Below, in pieces: positions 21,712-34,500 of a DNA stretch of 64,000 bases. Numbering within the stretch: position 1 is the first letter of the stretch; each line of letters begins with the position of its first letter. Both the position numbers and the translations under genes were made by a program. This DNA comes from Trichosphaerium sp. ATCC 40318. Its lineage: Eukaryota; Discosea; Flabellinia; Trichosidae. The stretch lies in assembly GCA_038496445.1 (NCBI GenBank), contig JALMLS010000510.1, positions 103,560 through 167,559 on the forward strand, written 5' to 3'. The notes below the pieces were generated by a model that had not been told where the DNA came from, did not search any database, and saw only the letters and a list, made by a program, of their open reading frames with translations.

Positions 21712-23260
21712 TCAAGCATCTTGTACCTTCTTGGTAACTGATTTAATGATACCTACAGCCACAGTCTAGATATAAAAAGTAAGCACGTGAAGGAACAACC
21801 GATGAATAGTTAAACAAAAGAAATGGTACCTTGTTCATATCACGGATTGCAAAACGACCAAGAGGAGGCATATCCTTGAATGCTTCACAGCAAAGTGGCT
21901 TGGTAGGAATTAAGCGAACCATTGCAGAGTCTCCTTGTTTGAGATAAGCAGGATTCTTTTCTGTCACTTCGTTCGTCTTGCGATCAAGCTTTGTCAAGAG
22001 TTCGGCAAAGCGGCATGCAGTACGAGCAGTGTGAATGTCTAGAAGAGAAGAAACGTAAGTATTAAAACACAAAAAGCTAAAAAAGACAACTTACCAAAGA
22101 CCGGGCTGTATCCAGCAAAGATCTTCTTTGGGTGGTATATGATGATGATTTGAGCAACGAATTCAGTCACTTCAGCAAGAGGTACTGACCCACCAATCTC
22201 ACCAATGACTGTACCACGTTCTACTTGCTTTACAGAGACACCTCTCAAGTTTACACCTACATTGTCACCGGGACCAGCCTGTGTCATCTGGGTATTGTGC
22301 ATCTCTATAGATCTCACTTCAGCCGTTAAACCAGACGGTGCGAGTTTCACCTTTTGGCCGGCTTTGATAAGACCTGCTTCGATACGCCCAGTGACAACAG
22401 TACCGTAACCTTTGATTTTGTAGACACTTTGAATTGGCATTCTCAATGGCTTGTTTGTAGGACGCTTTGGAGGCTTCAAGTTGTCAAGCGCTTGGAGCAA
22501 CGTTGGGCCCTTCCACCATGACATGTTGCTTGATTTCTCCGTCATGTTGTCACCAGGGAATCCAGAGATAGGAACGAAAGGAACACTGTTAATATTGAAC
22601 CCAATCCTCCGCAAAATGTTAGTGGACAAAACACGCACATGTTGAACGTACTTTTTCAAAAAGGCTGATACTTCAGCGACAATTTCCTTGTATCTGGATT
22701 CAGCGTAGTTGACAGTCTTGGCGTCCATCTTGTTCACACCAACAATCAATTGCTTGACACCAAGAGTGTAAGCGAGCAAAGCATGTTCGCGAGTTTGTCC
22801 GTTGGTAGAGATGGAAGTCTCAAGCTCTCCCTTTGTTGCTGGAACGACAAGTAATACTGCGTCAGCTTGGGAGCTACCAGTGATCATATTCTTGATAAAA
22901 TCTTGGTGTCCAGGAGCATCAATGATCGTAATCTAAACAAATTCAGAAAAAGGTTCCAGTAGCGCTGTAATTAATCAAAAGTCTCACGTGGTTGTTGTTA
23001 GTGAAGAATTTCTTGGTTGTTGTTTGGATTGTGACACCATGAGATTGTTCTTCTTCAGTGTTGTCTATGCCGAAAGCGTAACCAAATGACTTCATGCCCT
23101 TTTCTTCAGCCTTTTGTTCCAACACTTGCATTCTTCTCTTGTCGACACCACCACATTTGAAGATCAAGTGACCGCATGTTGTTGATTTACCTGCATCGGC
23201 ATGACCAATTACAACGAGATTAATGTGAGTTTTATCGTTGTTGTTCTTGTTCTTTGCCAT
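21712..23260 (-). CDS. Translation elongation factor 1-alpha-like GTPase
   Basis: GTPase of the eEF1A superfamily, which delivers aminoacyl-tRNA to ribosomes. Visible: G1 [21 protein letters not shown]2 region [15 protein letters not shown]3 [36 protein letters not shown]4 VGVNKMD, domain [19 protein letters not shown], domain [20 protein letters not shown] and [13 protein letters not shown], ending [16 protein letters not shown]. Four exons. The intron in FLKK|IGFN is 45 nt (GTACGTTCAAC...CTAACATTTTGCGGAG), is a multiple of three and contains no stop, so unspliced reading would insert 15 residues. Substitutions in usually invariant positions (GHVDSGKS to [15 protein letters not shown] to [13 protein letters not shown] to GHQDF) suggest a divergent paralogue, perhaps not the main factor. 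It lacks the insertions typical of EFL proteins. Confidence 0.88.
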
Positions 23261-23818
23261 GCACGTTTTTAAGTTGAGACAAAGGGGCTTTTGTTTGTTT
23301 TCTTTGTTCAAGCTGTTGTTGTTGCTTTATGATATGATTTTTTTCGCGTTCATTGTTTTGTCACAGAAAATTACTAGAAAGTGGTGTAGGTGGTGAAGTA
23401 CTCCAAATAAACGTTATAAATCTTTTCAATGAAAGCTATTTCAATTTTTTCGGAGGCTCTTTGATCATCGGTACAGAAATGGTAGGTTCAAAATACGATC
23501 AATTAACTTTGATGAATGGTACAAAAAACAAAATTATAACTCACCTATATTACGTGGAACCATTCCACATGAAAAATCCGACAAGTAGCTGTCGTGCAAG
23601 ATCACACCCTGCTCTACAATATAGTGTGGAATAAAATGATCATAACATACATTTTGGAGTGTAGTATTACGACGTCGTCTTATGAACTTTAATATGCTGC
23701 CGATGCAATTGAGGTTATAGCTATTACCAAGTAGACAACTATGCAAGTCTATTAGGTAGTAGCATTCAAGTAACATGTCAATGCTCCAGTACGTTTCCAT
23801 ACCATTATACTTCACAAG

Positions 23819-23925
23819 AGATCAGTAGCAGATGATGTCATCAAAGCGCTTCTGGTGCTCATACGATTGGTCTTTTTACTGATCAAAGTGTCAGAGCACT
23901 TCAGGGTGCTGCATGCAAACGATAC
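23819..23925 (+). pseudogene. Decayed LRR fragment related to the FBXL array
   Basis: Reading plus strand gives RSVADDVIKAL, then after a one-base frame slip GAHTIGLFTDQSVRALQGAAC. This matches the unit pattern of the 16995-18425 gene (SVTDEGLKAL, A/S-G-V/A-HTI, TD-S-KAL-G). The frame slip, later stops and absence of an F-box indicate a dead fragment. Confidence 0.6.
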
Positions 23926-24013
23926 CTGAGTTCTTGTTCATGTAGGGTTTCAATTAACACGCATTGGGTCATTACGAAATTATGTAAGATATCTTGGCAC
24001 AACTTGCTCATTT
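23914..24013 (+). repeat. Degenerate direct repeat, copy 2
   Basis: See copy 1 at 21195-21290. This copy stays open longer and reads RIGSLRNYVRYLGTTCSFET in one frame; copy 1 has a stop in the equivalent place. It overlaps the end of the LRR remnant, so it may be an adjacent part of the same decayed gene. Confidence 0.55.
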
Positions 24014-24150
24014 GAAACTCGTTGGTGACTTTGAACTTAAAGAATGTACTATCAAAGGGCTGTAAACAAACTCAGTACTATATGACACAAAATAGAGGCA
24101 CTAATGGCGAGTAGTAAACCGAAGATTTAGAGGTCAAGACATATAATATT

Positions 24151-26014
24151 TTATTCGACAATAATAGGGTCTTTCTTAGCACATCTAGAATCAGCAGGAT
24201 CACACCATACCCTTTTTTTTTGAAAGTCCAAGTTAGTTTGATTGAAAACAGAAATAAGTACGCACTTGACCCAATCGACTTGCATGGCACTTGGGTGAGA
24301 AGGATCATTGAGTTTCCAAGTATCAACCCATTGTGTTTTGGCGTCCCAGAAATCAGCCATAGCCTTGATAAATGGTAAGCCTTTAGAGTACAAATAAAAA
24401 TAATGAAAAGACATACAGTTGATGACAAGTTTATCCAAGGCTTCTTTCCTGGACAGTCTTCAAAGAATCCTGAAAAAAAGAGGTTACACAAGCGTCAATC
24501 ACTAATTTCTTTTAAAATCATATTTTTACATACCTCCTGTACCACCGACAGCAACATTAAATATGAGGTAGTAATCTTCATCAAAAGGAGCGTTGTTTTT
24601 ACGATCCTTGGTGAAAAAGTAAGCTTAGAAAAAAACTCCAAAAATTGGTTTTTACCTCCCATGGATTTTTGATATCAGATGTATAACCACCACGCTGAAA
24701 GAATGACTCAGAGGTCATATCGATGTACATAATCTCATTTCCTATTCATTTATAAAAATTGGAGAAATAGTAAGCCAGGTTGAACTGTACCATCAACAGA
24801 CGTTTTTATGTAGTCTTCATACCATTCTAATGTATCGTAAGCAATCTGTATATCACGTGACAAAAAAAAAATCTTACCGAGAGTGAACACGTGATATCCA
24901 TCACCAAATGTACCACTTGGTTTTTTGTACTCTCCATTCGTAAGAGGCCAGCGAGAAGGCCTATTAAAATCGATAAGTATAAATTATAGAATCTTCAAGT
25001 CTCGGAGTTTTCAAAAGTACCAAAATGGTCCCCAGTGGAGTGCTGATGATACTGCGTTAACACCAGAATCACAAGGATAGTCTGGACCGTTTCCTCTACT
25101 CTCAACAATATCAATCTCTCCGGAAGCAGGCCAATCACCGTAATTTTGGTGTTTAGGAAGGAGCCAGATAGCTGCAAAACAAAATATGTTACAATCTGAC
25201 GATAAAAGGTATAAAATAAAATACCAGGCCACAACCAATCGCCAGTAGGAAGGCGGGCACGTATTTCCACTTTTCCGTATCTATTTAACAACGTGTTATT
25301 AGTTCAAGTGACATAAATTTATATAACGTGAGGAGGTATCTATGACGTGGACAGGCAAAAAAAAATGTAAACTAACGAACCTGAACGAAAAAGTTTTCTT
25401 CGTGTTGATTCTTGCGCTTGTTATAGGATTTATGTAAGTCCTCAATTGGTTGTTAGATGTGCGTGAGCAGCCGTAGTCTGTCTCGTCTAGTTTACACAAA
25501 ATTAGTTGATGGAATTTTCTTCCGAAAGGGTATTTAGGCGTACCAGTACAACTAGGATACAGTGTCCACGTGAATGGCTCTGGGACACCCTATTTGTTAT
25601 CAGAAAACCTTGGTCATAATTAATTAAATATTACGCGCCTCTACTGCACCATCAGGCAGTAAATCTTCTGTAAGGAACGGTTGTAAATATAAAGCACCTC
25701 CCTTGATAAACGAAGAGCTTCTATTATTCACATACGCTTCAAATTCCCTATTGACAAAAAAAATCAAAAAACTACAGGTTGCATTAGTCTTCTGTACCAG
25801 TTTCCTACACGTGGTTAGAAACGTGATTAAAACAAAATTACAGATTTGTTATTAGCGTACCTCCACCCGATAACGTAACCTCATGGTGCCAGATGTCCTG
25901 GTCAGGCGTATTTGAGTCCTGATCGAACTCATCCAAGAAAATTAGCTTTGACGGGTTTGGCTTTGCCATCGCCAAAACAGCTGAGATTAAACAGCAAAAT
26001 AATAAAGTTCTCAT
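24151..26014 (-). CDS. Secreted glycoside hydrolase family 16 (beta-1,3-glucanase/laminarinase type)
   Basis: Signal peptide MRTLLFCCLISAVLAMAKP at 26014, then LIFLDEFDQDSNTPDQDIWHHE, the usual GH16 start. Middle exons give SARINTKKTFSFRYGKVEIR and RARLPTGDWLWP, and the catalytic strand GEIDIVESRGNG with the E-x-D-x-x-E triad intact, followed by SALHWGPFW. The C-terminal part has FIKAMADFWDAKTQW and SAMQVDWVKC, both typical. Ends KKDPIIVE. About nine introns. The likely substrate is beta-1,3- or mixed-linkage glucan from algal, fungal or oomycete walls, or the organism's own wall. One exon join near 25.55-25.65 kb (after LLPDGAVEAR) is unclear to me. Confidence 0.87.
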
Positions 26015-26887
26015 ACGAGGCCTATAATCCTTATTTTAATCAAATTGAATTTATCGACCGATTTTCCAAAACTACTTGTGTTGACCGTTCAGGTTTTTTT
26101 TCCTTTTTTTTTGTTACAAGTTTCATATTTTGACTTTTTGTCTATTTCGAGCCTGGTGCTTAGTTATTTAAAATACGAATCCCTGACGCTTTATATAAGC
26201 TATAACTACTGTTGCACCCACATTATTCGGCATCTACAATGAAGTTTGTCAAACAGAGCTGTGAACGCCTCAATTTAGGGAGTTACACATGAAATGTAAT
26301 CTTGTTGTGTGTTCCCTTATCTGTGTACCACTCTGACGACGAGGAGATAATTACTCCGGATGAAATAAAATTTTATTAGCGCAGGTTATCGTCGGACCAG
26401 TGCCCGTTCCTCCAAAAGACATATCTCGCTACAAAGTGTTGTTCAGTGATTAGAACTGAAATTTCGGCAGATTTGTTTTTATTTTAAGTTACACTGCCGA
26501 ACAGTATCAAAGCACCTTTCAATCGATACTATAAAGCGTTACCATAGAAATGAAAACAGTTTCAAGTACTTCGGGGATACTATTGTCGGGTTTGAGCCAC
26601 AAAGCGGTACGTGAGCCTAAACACAGGCATCAGCGTTGTCCACGCGCATGTGGATATTTTAAAACGTCTACGAAAGAAAGAGGTTTTTGCTTACCTCCGC
26701 TTAGGCTTCGTTGAACATCGGAGGCTCATCGGAATACTGTGACGTTATGTGTAAGCCTAAAGTGATGTACGAATGAATTCTCTCATCTTTTTTTTTTTAT
26801 TTCTTCAAGAAATTCAAAAAAAAAACAACCAACCATCTTAAAGCTTATGAGCAACACGTGATATTTTACTAAAGGGTGGTTGATTTA
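26015..26887. other. Divergent intergenic region, GH16 / cyclin
   Basis: About 873 nt. A short plus-strand stretch at 26310-26450 looks weakly coding (HSDDEEIITPDEIK; QVIVGPVPVPPKDISRYK) but the two pieces cannot be joined by a GT-AG intron, so no gene is called. Confidence 0.45.
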
Positions 26888-28060
26888 ATGGAAAAAGACA
26901 ACGTCGCTCAGTTCCTTAAAGATTGCGCCAATTCTGATTATGTTGGCGCGCTACAATGGCAACGAAACAACTTCAATGAGCAATACAACTTGCTTAAAGA
27001 AAAGACAGAAGCTCTAAAGAGACATGCACTGGAGCTAGCAGCTCAGAAAGATTCTTTGGAAAAAAAGTACATAGACCTCGCTCGTCAACAACGACATGAT
27101 TGGGAGGTGATCGGTGAGCTCAATGGCGAATTGTACGTTATCAAAGAGAAGATTAAAACAAAAAGTTCTAAAAATTCTTTGCAGGGACAAAATGAAGCAA
27201 GCGTGTGAAAGTATGCGTGTGAAGAAGGCTATGTCTGAGCAACGCCTTAAAACTAAAGAATACGACGCTATGTTCCTTGAGTCTAAGTTGTTTAAAGTGA
27301 GTCATGTGAACAACACGTGCAATAAATCTAAACGTAGTATGTAGATGGAAAGAGAAGCAATGGCTTACGGAAAACCAATAGTTTCCAACATCGAACTTTT
27401 TCACGTGCGTCAGCGATACAATGAAATATATCAATCTAATAAAATTCATTTAGATGATAAAATCTACTGCGAACATGATCCATGAAGCAATCGGTGAAAA
27501 TGAAATCGGTGTACGAGTGATTCTTTTATGCATGGTTTTTGCTAACAATTTTTTTTTCAGCAGAAACATGTTATTCCAGGCGTTGATGAAATTCGCTATT
27601 TGCAAGCGGATATATTGCTTTGCGTTCAGATGGAGAATTCTATCCAAGTTCTTATTCATACCTTTGCGTACTTGGATAGACTTCTCGAGAATGATGACAT
27701 ATATATGACGAGCGCTAACTGGGTAACAAGTACGTGATATATTTCACGTGATTTTTCAACTAAATGCTATTTGTCTTTAGTCCTTGTGGTTGTAAGCGCA
27801 ATGGCGGCCAAGTATGTTGAAGAGAGTCTCATAATGAACGCAGATTTTGTGAGTGAACACGTGAGAAGCTCGTATAACGTGGATATAAACACGGTCTCAG
27901 CCTTAGAGTGTGCTTTCTTACAGGTAAGCTCAGCATGATTTTTTTCTTTGATTTTATTTTACTAACTGACTTTGTAAAGGTGCTTGACTATAACCTACAC
28001 CTAACACCAGAAGTATACAAGCAATATTACAACGCAATCATGCCTAAAAGCGATATGTAA
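26888..28060 (+). CDS. PHO80/P-type cyclin with N-terminal coiled coil
   Basis: Seven exons. N-terminal half is a strong coiled coil (NNFNEQYNLLKEKTEALKRH, then LEKKYIDLARQQRHDWEV). The second half matches the PHO80-like cyclin fold: VIPGVDEIRYLQADILLCVQ, FAYLDRLLENDDIYMTSANW, VVVSAMAAKYVEESLIMNADF, SALECAFLQVLDYNLHLTPE, ending MPKSDM. PHO80/PCL/P-type cyclins bind Pho85/CDK5-like kinases in nutrient and cell-cycle control. Exons join cleanly: GTACGT donor after GEL, GTGAGT after LFK, GTGCGT after ELFH, GTACGA after NEIG, GTACGT after WVT and GTAAGC after FLQ. The cyclin half is secure. The coiled coil is in the same reading frame through several introns, so I treat it as one protein. Confidence 0.82.
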
Positions 28061-28541
28061 TATGGTGAAAGGGTCTGTAATTCGAAATGTATAAATTGTA
28101 CCATAGAAAAAAAAAACTAAATTGTACTATTCCACAACTGACTTTCATTCCTTTATTGCACTATGTATGACAACAATAATTTTATGTTCCGGCAATACAA
28201 TAGTTAATATCACGTGTATTCATAGTTTTCATAGAACGAGAAAGAAAAAGATTGTAGATTGAAATTACATAGCCCACGTTTCTGTTACTGCAATGTAGAA
28301 GTATGTCGGCTAATTCGAATAAATGTGAAAGTGCAATGCAACTGTTTTAAGTTGATTGTATACCAGTGAGATTCATCAACACTACAATCAAGGCAACATA
28401 GAATTAGTAATCAATGACAATGTTAATATTCTCATCTACCTATCTATTACGGTATGGACTGTAGCTATGTGTAGAACTTATAAACAATAGAGGTTTTTGG
28501 AAGTTTATTAGTTGTTCAGTCTTGTAGTAAAACACAAAATT
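28061..28541. other. Convergent intergenic region
   Basis: About 481 nt, AT-rich, between the stops of the cyclin and the RCC1/CLU gene. It should hold two 3' UTRs. No exon or RNA gene seen. Confidence 0.45.
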
Positions 28542-31500
28542 CTAATCAATAGGTCTTGCCAGTTTCCCTGGTGAAACCAAAAACTCTCGTACAGCTAGTC
28601 GTTTAGACTTTACTTCCTTATCGCTCATTTCCTTCCTCAACTGATGAATTTCGTCCTCTAAAGCAGCAATTTTGCGTTGCATGTTGATCTTCTCTATGTT
28701 GTGTATCTCCTTCATTACTTTGATACTCTTGCTCAGTTGTTCAATAGACAAAGGTTTGTATACTATGTCAATTGCATTAGGTGTATCAGAATCTGAACTT
28801 TCAGTAAAATCGAGAGCTACAGCATATCAGTAAGTTTCTTTGAAAAAAAAAGTACAAATACCAATGTTAGAAGTTGAAATATAAGGATTCATAGCAAACA
28901 GTAACAACGGGTTGCCATCCCAGTTGCATACATTACATACGCCTAAAAGATTTGAGCATACTTATTTTTATACGACAGACGCACCAGACACGTGACGCAA
29001 CTTCATTGGGTACACTAACTTATTACCCCATATCCAGGCTTAAAGAGTATTAACAACATTGAGTGCGAAATTATGCTGGCCTTACATTCTTCTCTGTCGG
29101 TGATTACACTGGATATGTTTCCGAACGCAAATATGCTACGAATGTTGACTTTGTCTTCATTGAATTGAACAGGAAGGTACGATTTATTCTGGTAGAAAGG
29201 CCTCTCAATAACTAACAAGTAAACAAAAATATATACTCGATAGAAAAACTTACCTGATCCATCTCCAAGTTGGCCATCTCTATTCATTCCAAACGTATAC
29301 AATTGGCCATTAGAACAAAGAACAAGTGTATGATTATGACCGCACGCTACTTTGATAGCACACAAGGTTTTTCCAAAAGCAGAAACACAATGACCTTCTG
29401 CTGCAGCTCCTTTTCCGAAATAATAACAACATCCTGTATTTGATAAAGCTGAAATATGATATTGACCTGCAGATAATGACTTGAATTTCACTTGGCTTCC
29501 CAAGCACCGAGAAGGGAATTTACTAATTAAATTAGTTCGAGTGTCATCCTCCCTAATCTCCATTTGTCCCCAGAAATACAAGTCACCTTATATACATAAA
29601 CAAACAGATAGTTGTTGACTTTGTTGGTGTACCATGTTTTGACAAAGCCACTGAGAAATTCTGACCGCAGTGAATATCAACTATTACCTTGCGTAGTAGA
29701 GAATGAACAAGGCGAGGCGATGTTGTTCCGTCAAGTCCACCATTACCAAGCGCAAACGTTGAACCATTGCCCTTTAATACCAAGTAAGCGTAATACAGAA
29801 TTAAATAAGAAACACGTGCCCACGTGTATACGGTACCACTAGTCGAAACACACGCAGAGAATTGAGTATTTACACCAATACTGTGTGCTACTTTGGCTAC
29901 TTTAAGGCCTACGAACGATCCAATCTGCTTTGGGCGCATTACATTTTCTGATCTCCCTAAGGGTGATGTTCGAGTTGTTGATAACGTGTTACACAAAGCG
30001 TACCAGCGCGAGGGCCTCCCCAAGAGTATCCATCACCAGTGGTTGTACAACACAAAACTTGAAATATTAGTCAGAAGCAATTAAATAAACCTCATACCTT
30101 CAGCATCTATTCTTGGTTTTGAAAGGCCTATTAGAGATACGACCGACTCATTCGCAAGTGGAATAGTAGGAAACCTATATAGGTACGCCGGATTCTGAAT
30201 ACCCTCCTCACTTACAAGCGCATAAAACAATGGTGCAACTGTTTTCTTGTCAGAAAGATATGGCTTACTGTGTTTTATTGTACCGTTCGCAGTGTGCACA
30301 CAAAATTCGTGCAAGCCAGCATCTGTCCTCATGAAATATACCCCAGGTTTAAAGTCACCTTTAGCCATTCATTCAGTAAATAAGTGGTAAGGACTAAATA
30401 CTTACTCGTTGGAATAATCACAGTGTGATGTCTATTGGCACTATTTATTTGAACTTTGGTTATTTCCGTTATTTGTTCGTTTATATCTGTCCCTATAATT
30501 GCCTCACAGTCCAGGTTATGGCAATAAACTCTTAACGGAGAACCCAATCTTATAATGGGAGGTACATCTATGAATGGTGCACAAAAAGCTACATGAAGAG
30601 GTTTTTTATGTAAAGAAATAAAACACGTGTTTAACGTACGCACAGTGACCGGTGGTTTATCTAACCATAAGACCGATACTTTTACACCACACGTGTTTTC
30701 AACGCTTGTGACTATAAATATCATTAAATAGCAATAGCAAGCGAGTCTTTTGAGTACCTCTTGTTATCCAGTCTTGTACTATAGTGCTCGAAAAGTTGTG
30801 GTTTCCATATTGATTAGGCGCCATGCCTATGTACTTTGAACGCCTCGCAAATGATTCAAAAATACCAAGAGGCATGGGTATAGGATGTTTGAACAGTACG
30901 CTAAATGAGTGTAAGCACATCTTGGTAAAACTATGTAGCTGGTACCGTCTACTGTTAGCATCACCCAAAAAAGGAAAGTCTCTCCAAGCACACTTAAATT
31001 GAAACATCCTAGAAGTTGTTAGTCAGGCCAATAAGACCTACTCTGAAAACACCTACCAATTCAATAAAGCATCAGGCCTCCCTTGACACCACAAAGTTCT
31101 TACTAAATTATCTATAACGAGCAACATGATAGGCAAATGGCTGTTTAGAAAGTTAGTCTCTCATATGACGCAAATAACAACTTGCTTGAAATGTGTTTGC
31201 TTCACAATGTCACTTGCTGATTCTGGTGCAGTGTAGCCTCGGTAAAAGTTAATGTCTCACTATTCTCTTATATAAACCTTACCAGAGACACGTGCAAGCC
31301 CAGTCAAGGCATGTTCGAACATCTGAACAGCAGAAGCATAGTCCTATATTCTCATTACGGTTTTTTTGTGTAATTTGGTATTTGTACTTGTTGATTTGCC
31401 TGGAAGATACCACGTAACAAATAAACGCAAACATACACTTCTACACCGCAAGTTTCTATCTCAGATTTCTTGAACATCTCCACAGCACTTTCAACCGCAG

Positions 31501-34500
31501 AATGGATCTGTTTATCTTGCATTCCACCAATAAGGACCTCTAACATTAAGGTTAATACTGAGAAAAACGAAAAAGACTTCGTGCTTCTTAGTGTGGACTG
31601 TAACAGCTCTTTGGCCTCGCTTATTGTGGATAGAGCTGCAGATTGATTGTCTTCAATGCCAATACCATTTATTGATGGTCCTTTCACTGATGCCACAATG
31701 TTTCCAATATCTGATACCGACAGCGGCTTGCGTTGGTTGAATCCAGACGGATCATCCAAGAACCTAAAATATGTGCTCTGTTTGAAAACAATACCAATCT
31801 TGGTTGCAACAGCCTAATCCAAACGTCATTCTTCTACAAATAAATCTTGCTTTTAGGTACCTGCATCAAGGTGTTTTTTGTGATTAATGCCCTTTTTATT
31901 AAATTAGATTAGCATAGTAACACGTGTTTAAATACCTCAAATCTTTAGATAGTTTCAAGTCTTGCTGTGTAAGACACTGGCCGTACTACTCTCAAGAAAA
32001 TAAGTTAAAGGGGTACAAAATAATTGTACTAAAAACACGGACATTGCCATACTTGGCCATGAGTTGCACTTTTATGACAGCCTTCCAAAAAAACGTGGCA
32101 CCCTAACCACTAGTTAAATACTACCTAGTATTAGTATGTTATATTTTGTACCTCATTGACACCTAGAGCAAGGTTCATAAAATGCGTTACTGTGTGCTTA
32201 ACAGTATCATCATCGAGGACTTTCAGCTGTCTTATTTTCCTTTGAATAAAGTTCTTTATACAGCGTGACATCATCTCAACGCACACCAACCTTTAGAACA
32301 CTTGTCATGTCGTCTATAAAGTAAACAATTCTTCGTACTCTTTAATTCGGCGGTGTGTGACTACAGAACAGAGCATACCCAAGTATCTCATATTGATGCC
32401 ATGCTTGTGCATTTCAGTTTTCAATTCAGTTGTAGAGGTTAGTAATATCTCTCCAGAGTCGAGTGCTTTGGCAAATCTGTGTATTGTATAAACCTTATTT
32501 CACTGTAATTGCTTCACTACCTTGGAATTATACATTCCCTGAGCATTGTGGTAGCTTCCATCAAATCGTTGTTATTGGTATCCGCATCAAGGCGACCAAA
32601 CCGTGAGCACTAGTTACAAAAGTAAGTATTTAAAAGGACAGCAAGTAGTATTACAGCATCCGAACTAAGCGGCCTATGAAATTTGCGAACAAATTCAGGT
32701 CTTAGTTGATTGTACAATGCTCGCCCTCGAACCCTTAACAACGACTTAGTGCCTATGGTATAGTATGTCTAGTACCCGTATACAACGTAAGCAGACCCTC
32801 TAATATGTTGTCCAGCCACAGCAGATGCAAGCTTGTTAAGGGATCCAGAACCTAAACATTCATAAAAATACCAATGTGTTTTAGTGATTAATAATACCCT
32901 CGTAAAACATCATGCCATCTGGGAGCGCTAAGCCCTTCAATTTAGAGACAAGGTTTCTTAGTTGCCTAAAACCCAACTTAGACAGCTATCAAAGGGTGAA
33001 ATAGAAAAGAAGAGCACTCACGAATAATAAACATCAACAATATTAAGTGTCGATCCTGGTGGTGTAGGAAGCTGAACGACTACGATGAGGTTTAGGAATT
33101 ACACTTGGAATTACTTGCGCACCACAAGAGTATCCAAAAGGAAACTCTGGTGGAAATACTCTTGCTGTATCGAGAACGTAAAACTTAGAATCACGTGCTT
33201 TGTGAACTTCAATATCAACTCCACAACATAACGATATCTATTTTAAAACAGTAAGGCGTAGCATATTAAAAAAAGTGGCTGCAAAGACCCGTACTGAACC
33301 GTCGCCTACTCTGTGTTCTTTCAAATTCAGCTCAGCTGCACATTTCTTCATCATCTCGGCTGCCTCAGCTTCGCACTTGATGGTAACACCTGCATCACCT
33401 ACACGTTCTCAGTTCTAAACTGCAATCAACAGAACCTACGCGAGCCGTAAACAAGGGAGTCGTTCTTTCCTATGGGTAAGAGCGGTGAAGCCATAAGTCG
33501 GTATCCCCTTTTGATGTTAAGATTTAAGTAGAAAGTCTTTTACTACATACTTGTAGTCGACTATAATGAGAAGTGGTATGTTTAGATTCCCCAAGTTAGA
33601 GGGATCGCATTTTCGATATCCTTCCAAGCCAAGAAGCTCCAGGTTGGCTTTCGTGAATGAGAAAACTGGAAAAACAAAAATTTTTCTTCCGTACAAACTT
33701 TCTTGGCAAACTCATCACCGCCGTATATCCCGTATGCATCAATACAAAACTTGAAGAAAATATTACCAACCTGTAGGAAAGGTAGTCAGACGACTTGAAA
33801 AGAGTCAAATCCTCTACCAAGTACTTTTCTCCGCCAGCAACGCCGCCTATTTTGAGGGGACTGTAGGTCTTTGTTAGACATTTGTACTCTTCAATTATAG
33901 TTCGTCCGATTGAGATTGCCTTTTCTGCAAAAGACGAGATGACACGGTGTGCTACTGTAGTCTCTCCTTTCTGTATAGCACTCTGGAAAGCCAAATTCCA
34001 ATCAATTTGTTTTCCTGTATTGCTATTACATACAGGCATAGACTTGTTCCATTATGTTACCTTTTTGATGGCCCAAGCTACATCCTGAAGTAGTCTGGAC
34101 ATTGTTTATTTCTCCTTTTACCTCTTGTTCAAGTACGGGACTATCTCCTTTACTTCCCGTAGCAAAATGATTATGTATAGAGTAGATACTTCCGCTGCCA
34201 TAGAACGATGAGTACGCCTTAGAGTCAGCATCATCAACATAAGCCTCTATAATATGGGTTACTCTAAAAATTTTATCAAACTGATAGACCCTTGTGGTTA
34301 ACTCCGGGCAACTCAACATATGTTGAATCTTTGGAAAGTACATCTATGTCTTCAATATAACAAGGATCCTAAATAAATATCATAAAAATAGAGCGGAAAC
34401 CTTAATTAATGCACTTCAACTCTATCCAAATAGCTTCCTGAACTTGTAAGAATTGTATCTTCAGTGCCTTTCACAGGTTCTGGTGTGCTCGCAACGCCTG

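Larger units (their letters stand above)
23261..24150. other. Intergenic region with pseudogene and repeat remnants
   Basis: About 890 nt. It contains the LRR remnant (23819-23925) and the second repeat copy (23914-24013). An open plus-strand stretch at 23353-23480 (LLESGVGGEVLQINVINLF) looks protein-like but links to nothing I recognise. Confidence 0.5.

Noticed and set aside
22943-23311. Upstream in-frame ATG for the eEF1A-like protein (MNKENKQKPLCLNLK)
   Set aside because: Family proteins start close to the G1 box; the ATG at 23260 ([15 protein letters not shown]) fits, and the upstream part looks like 5' UTR.
23353-23634. Plus-strand frame starting LLESGVGGEVLQINVINLF
   Set aside because: Looks weakly coding but breaks into low-complexity sequence; no partner exon or family found.
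26239-26452. Possible small plus-strand gene (MKFVKQSCERLNLG; HSDDEEIITPDEIK; QVIVGPVPVPPKDISRYK)
   Set aside because: Pieces are in different frames and no GT-AG intron joins them; no family recognised.
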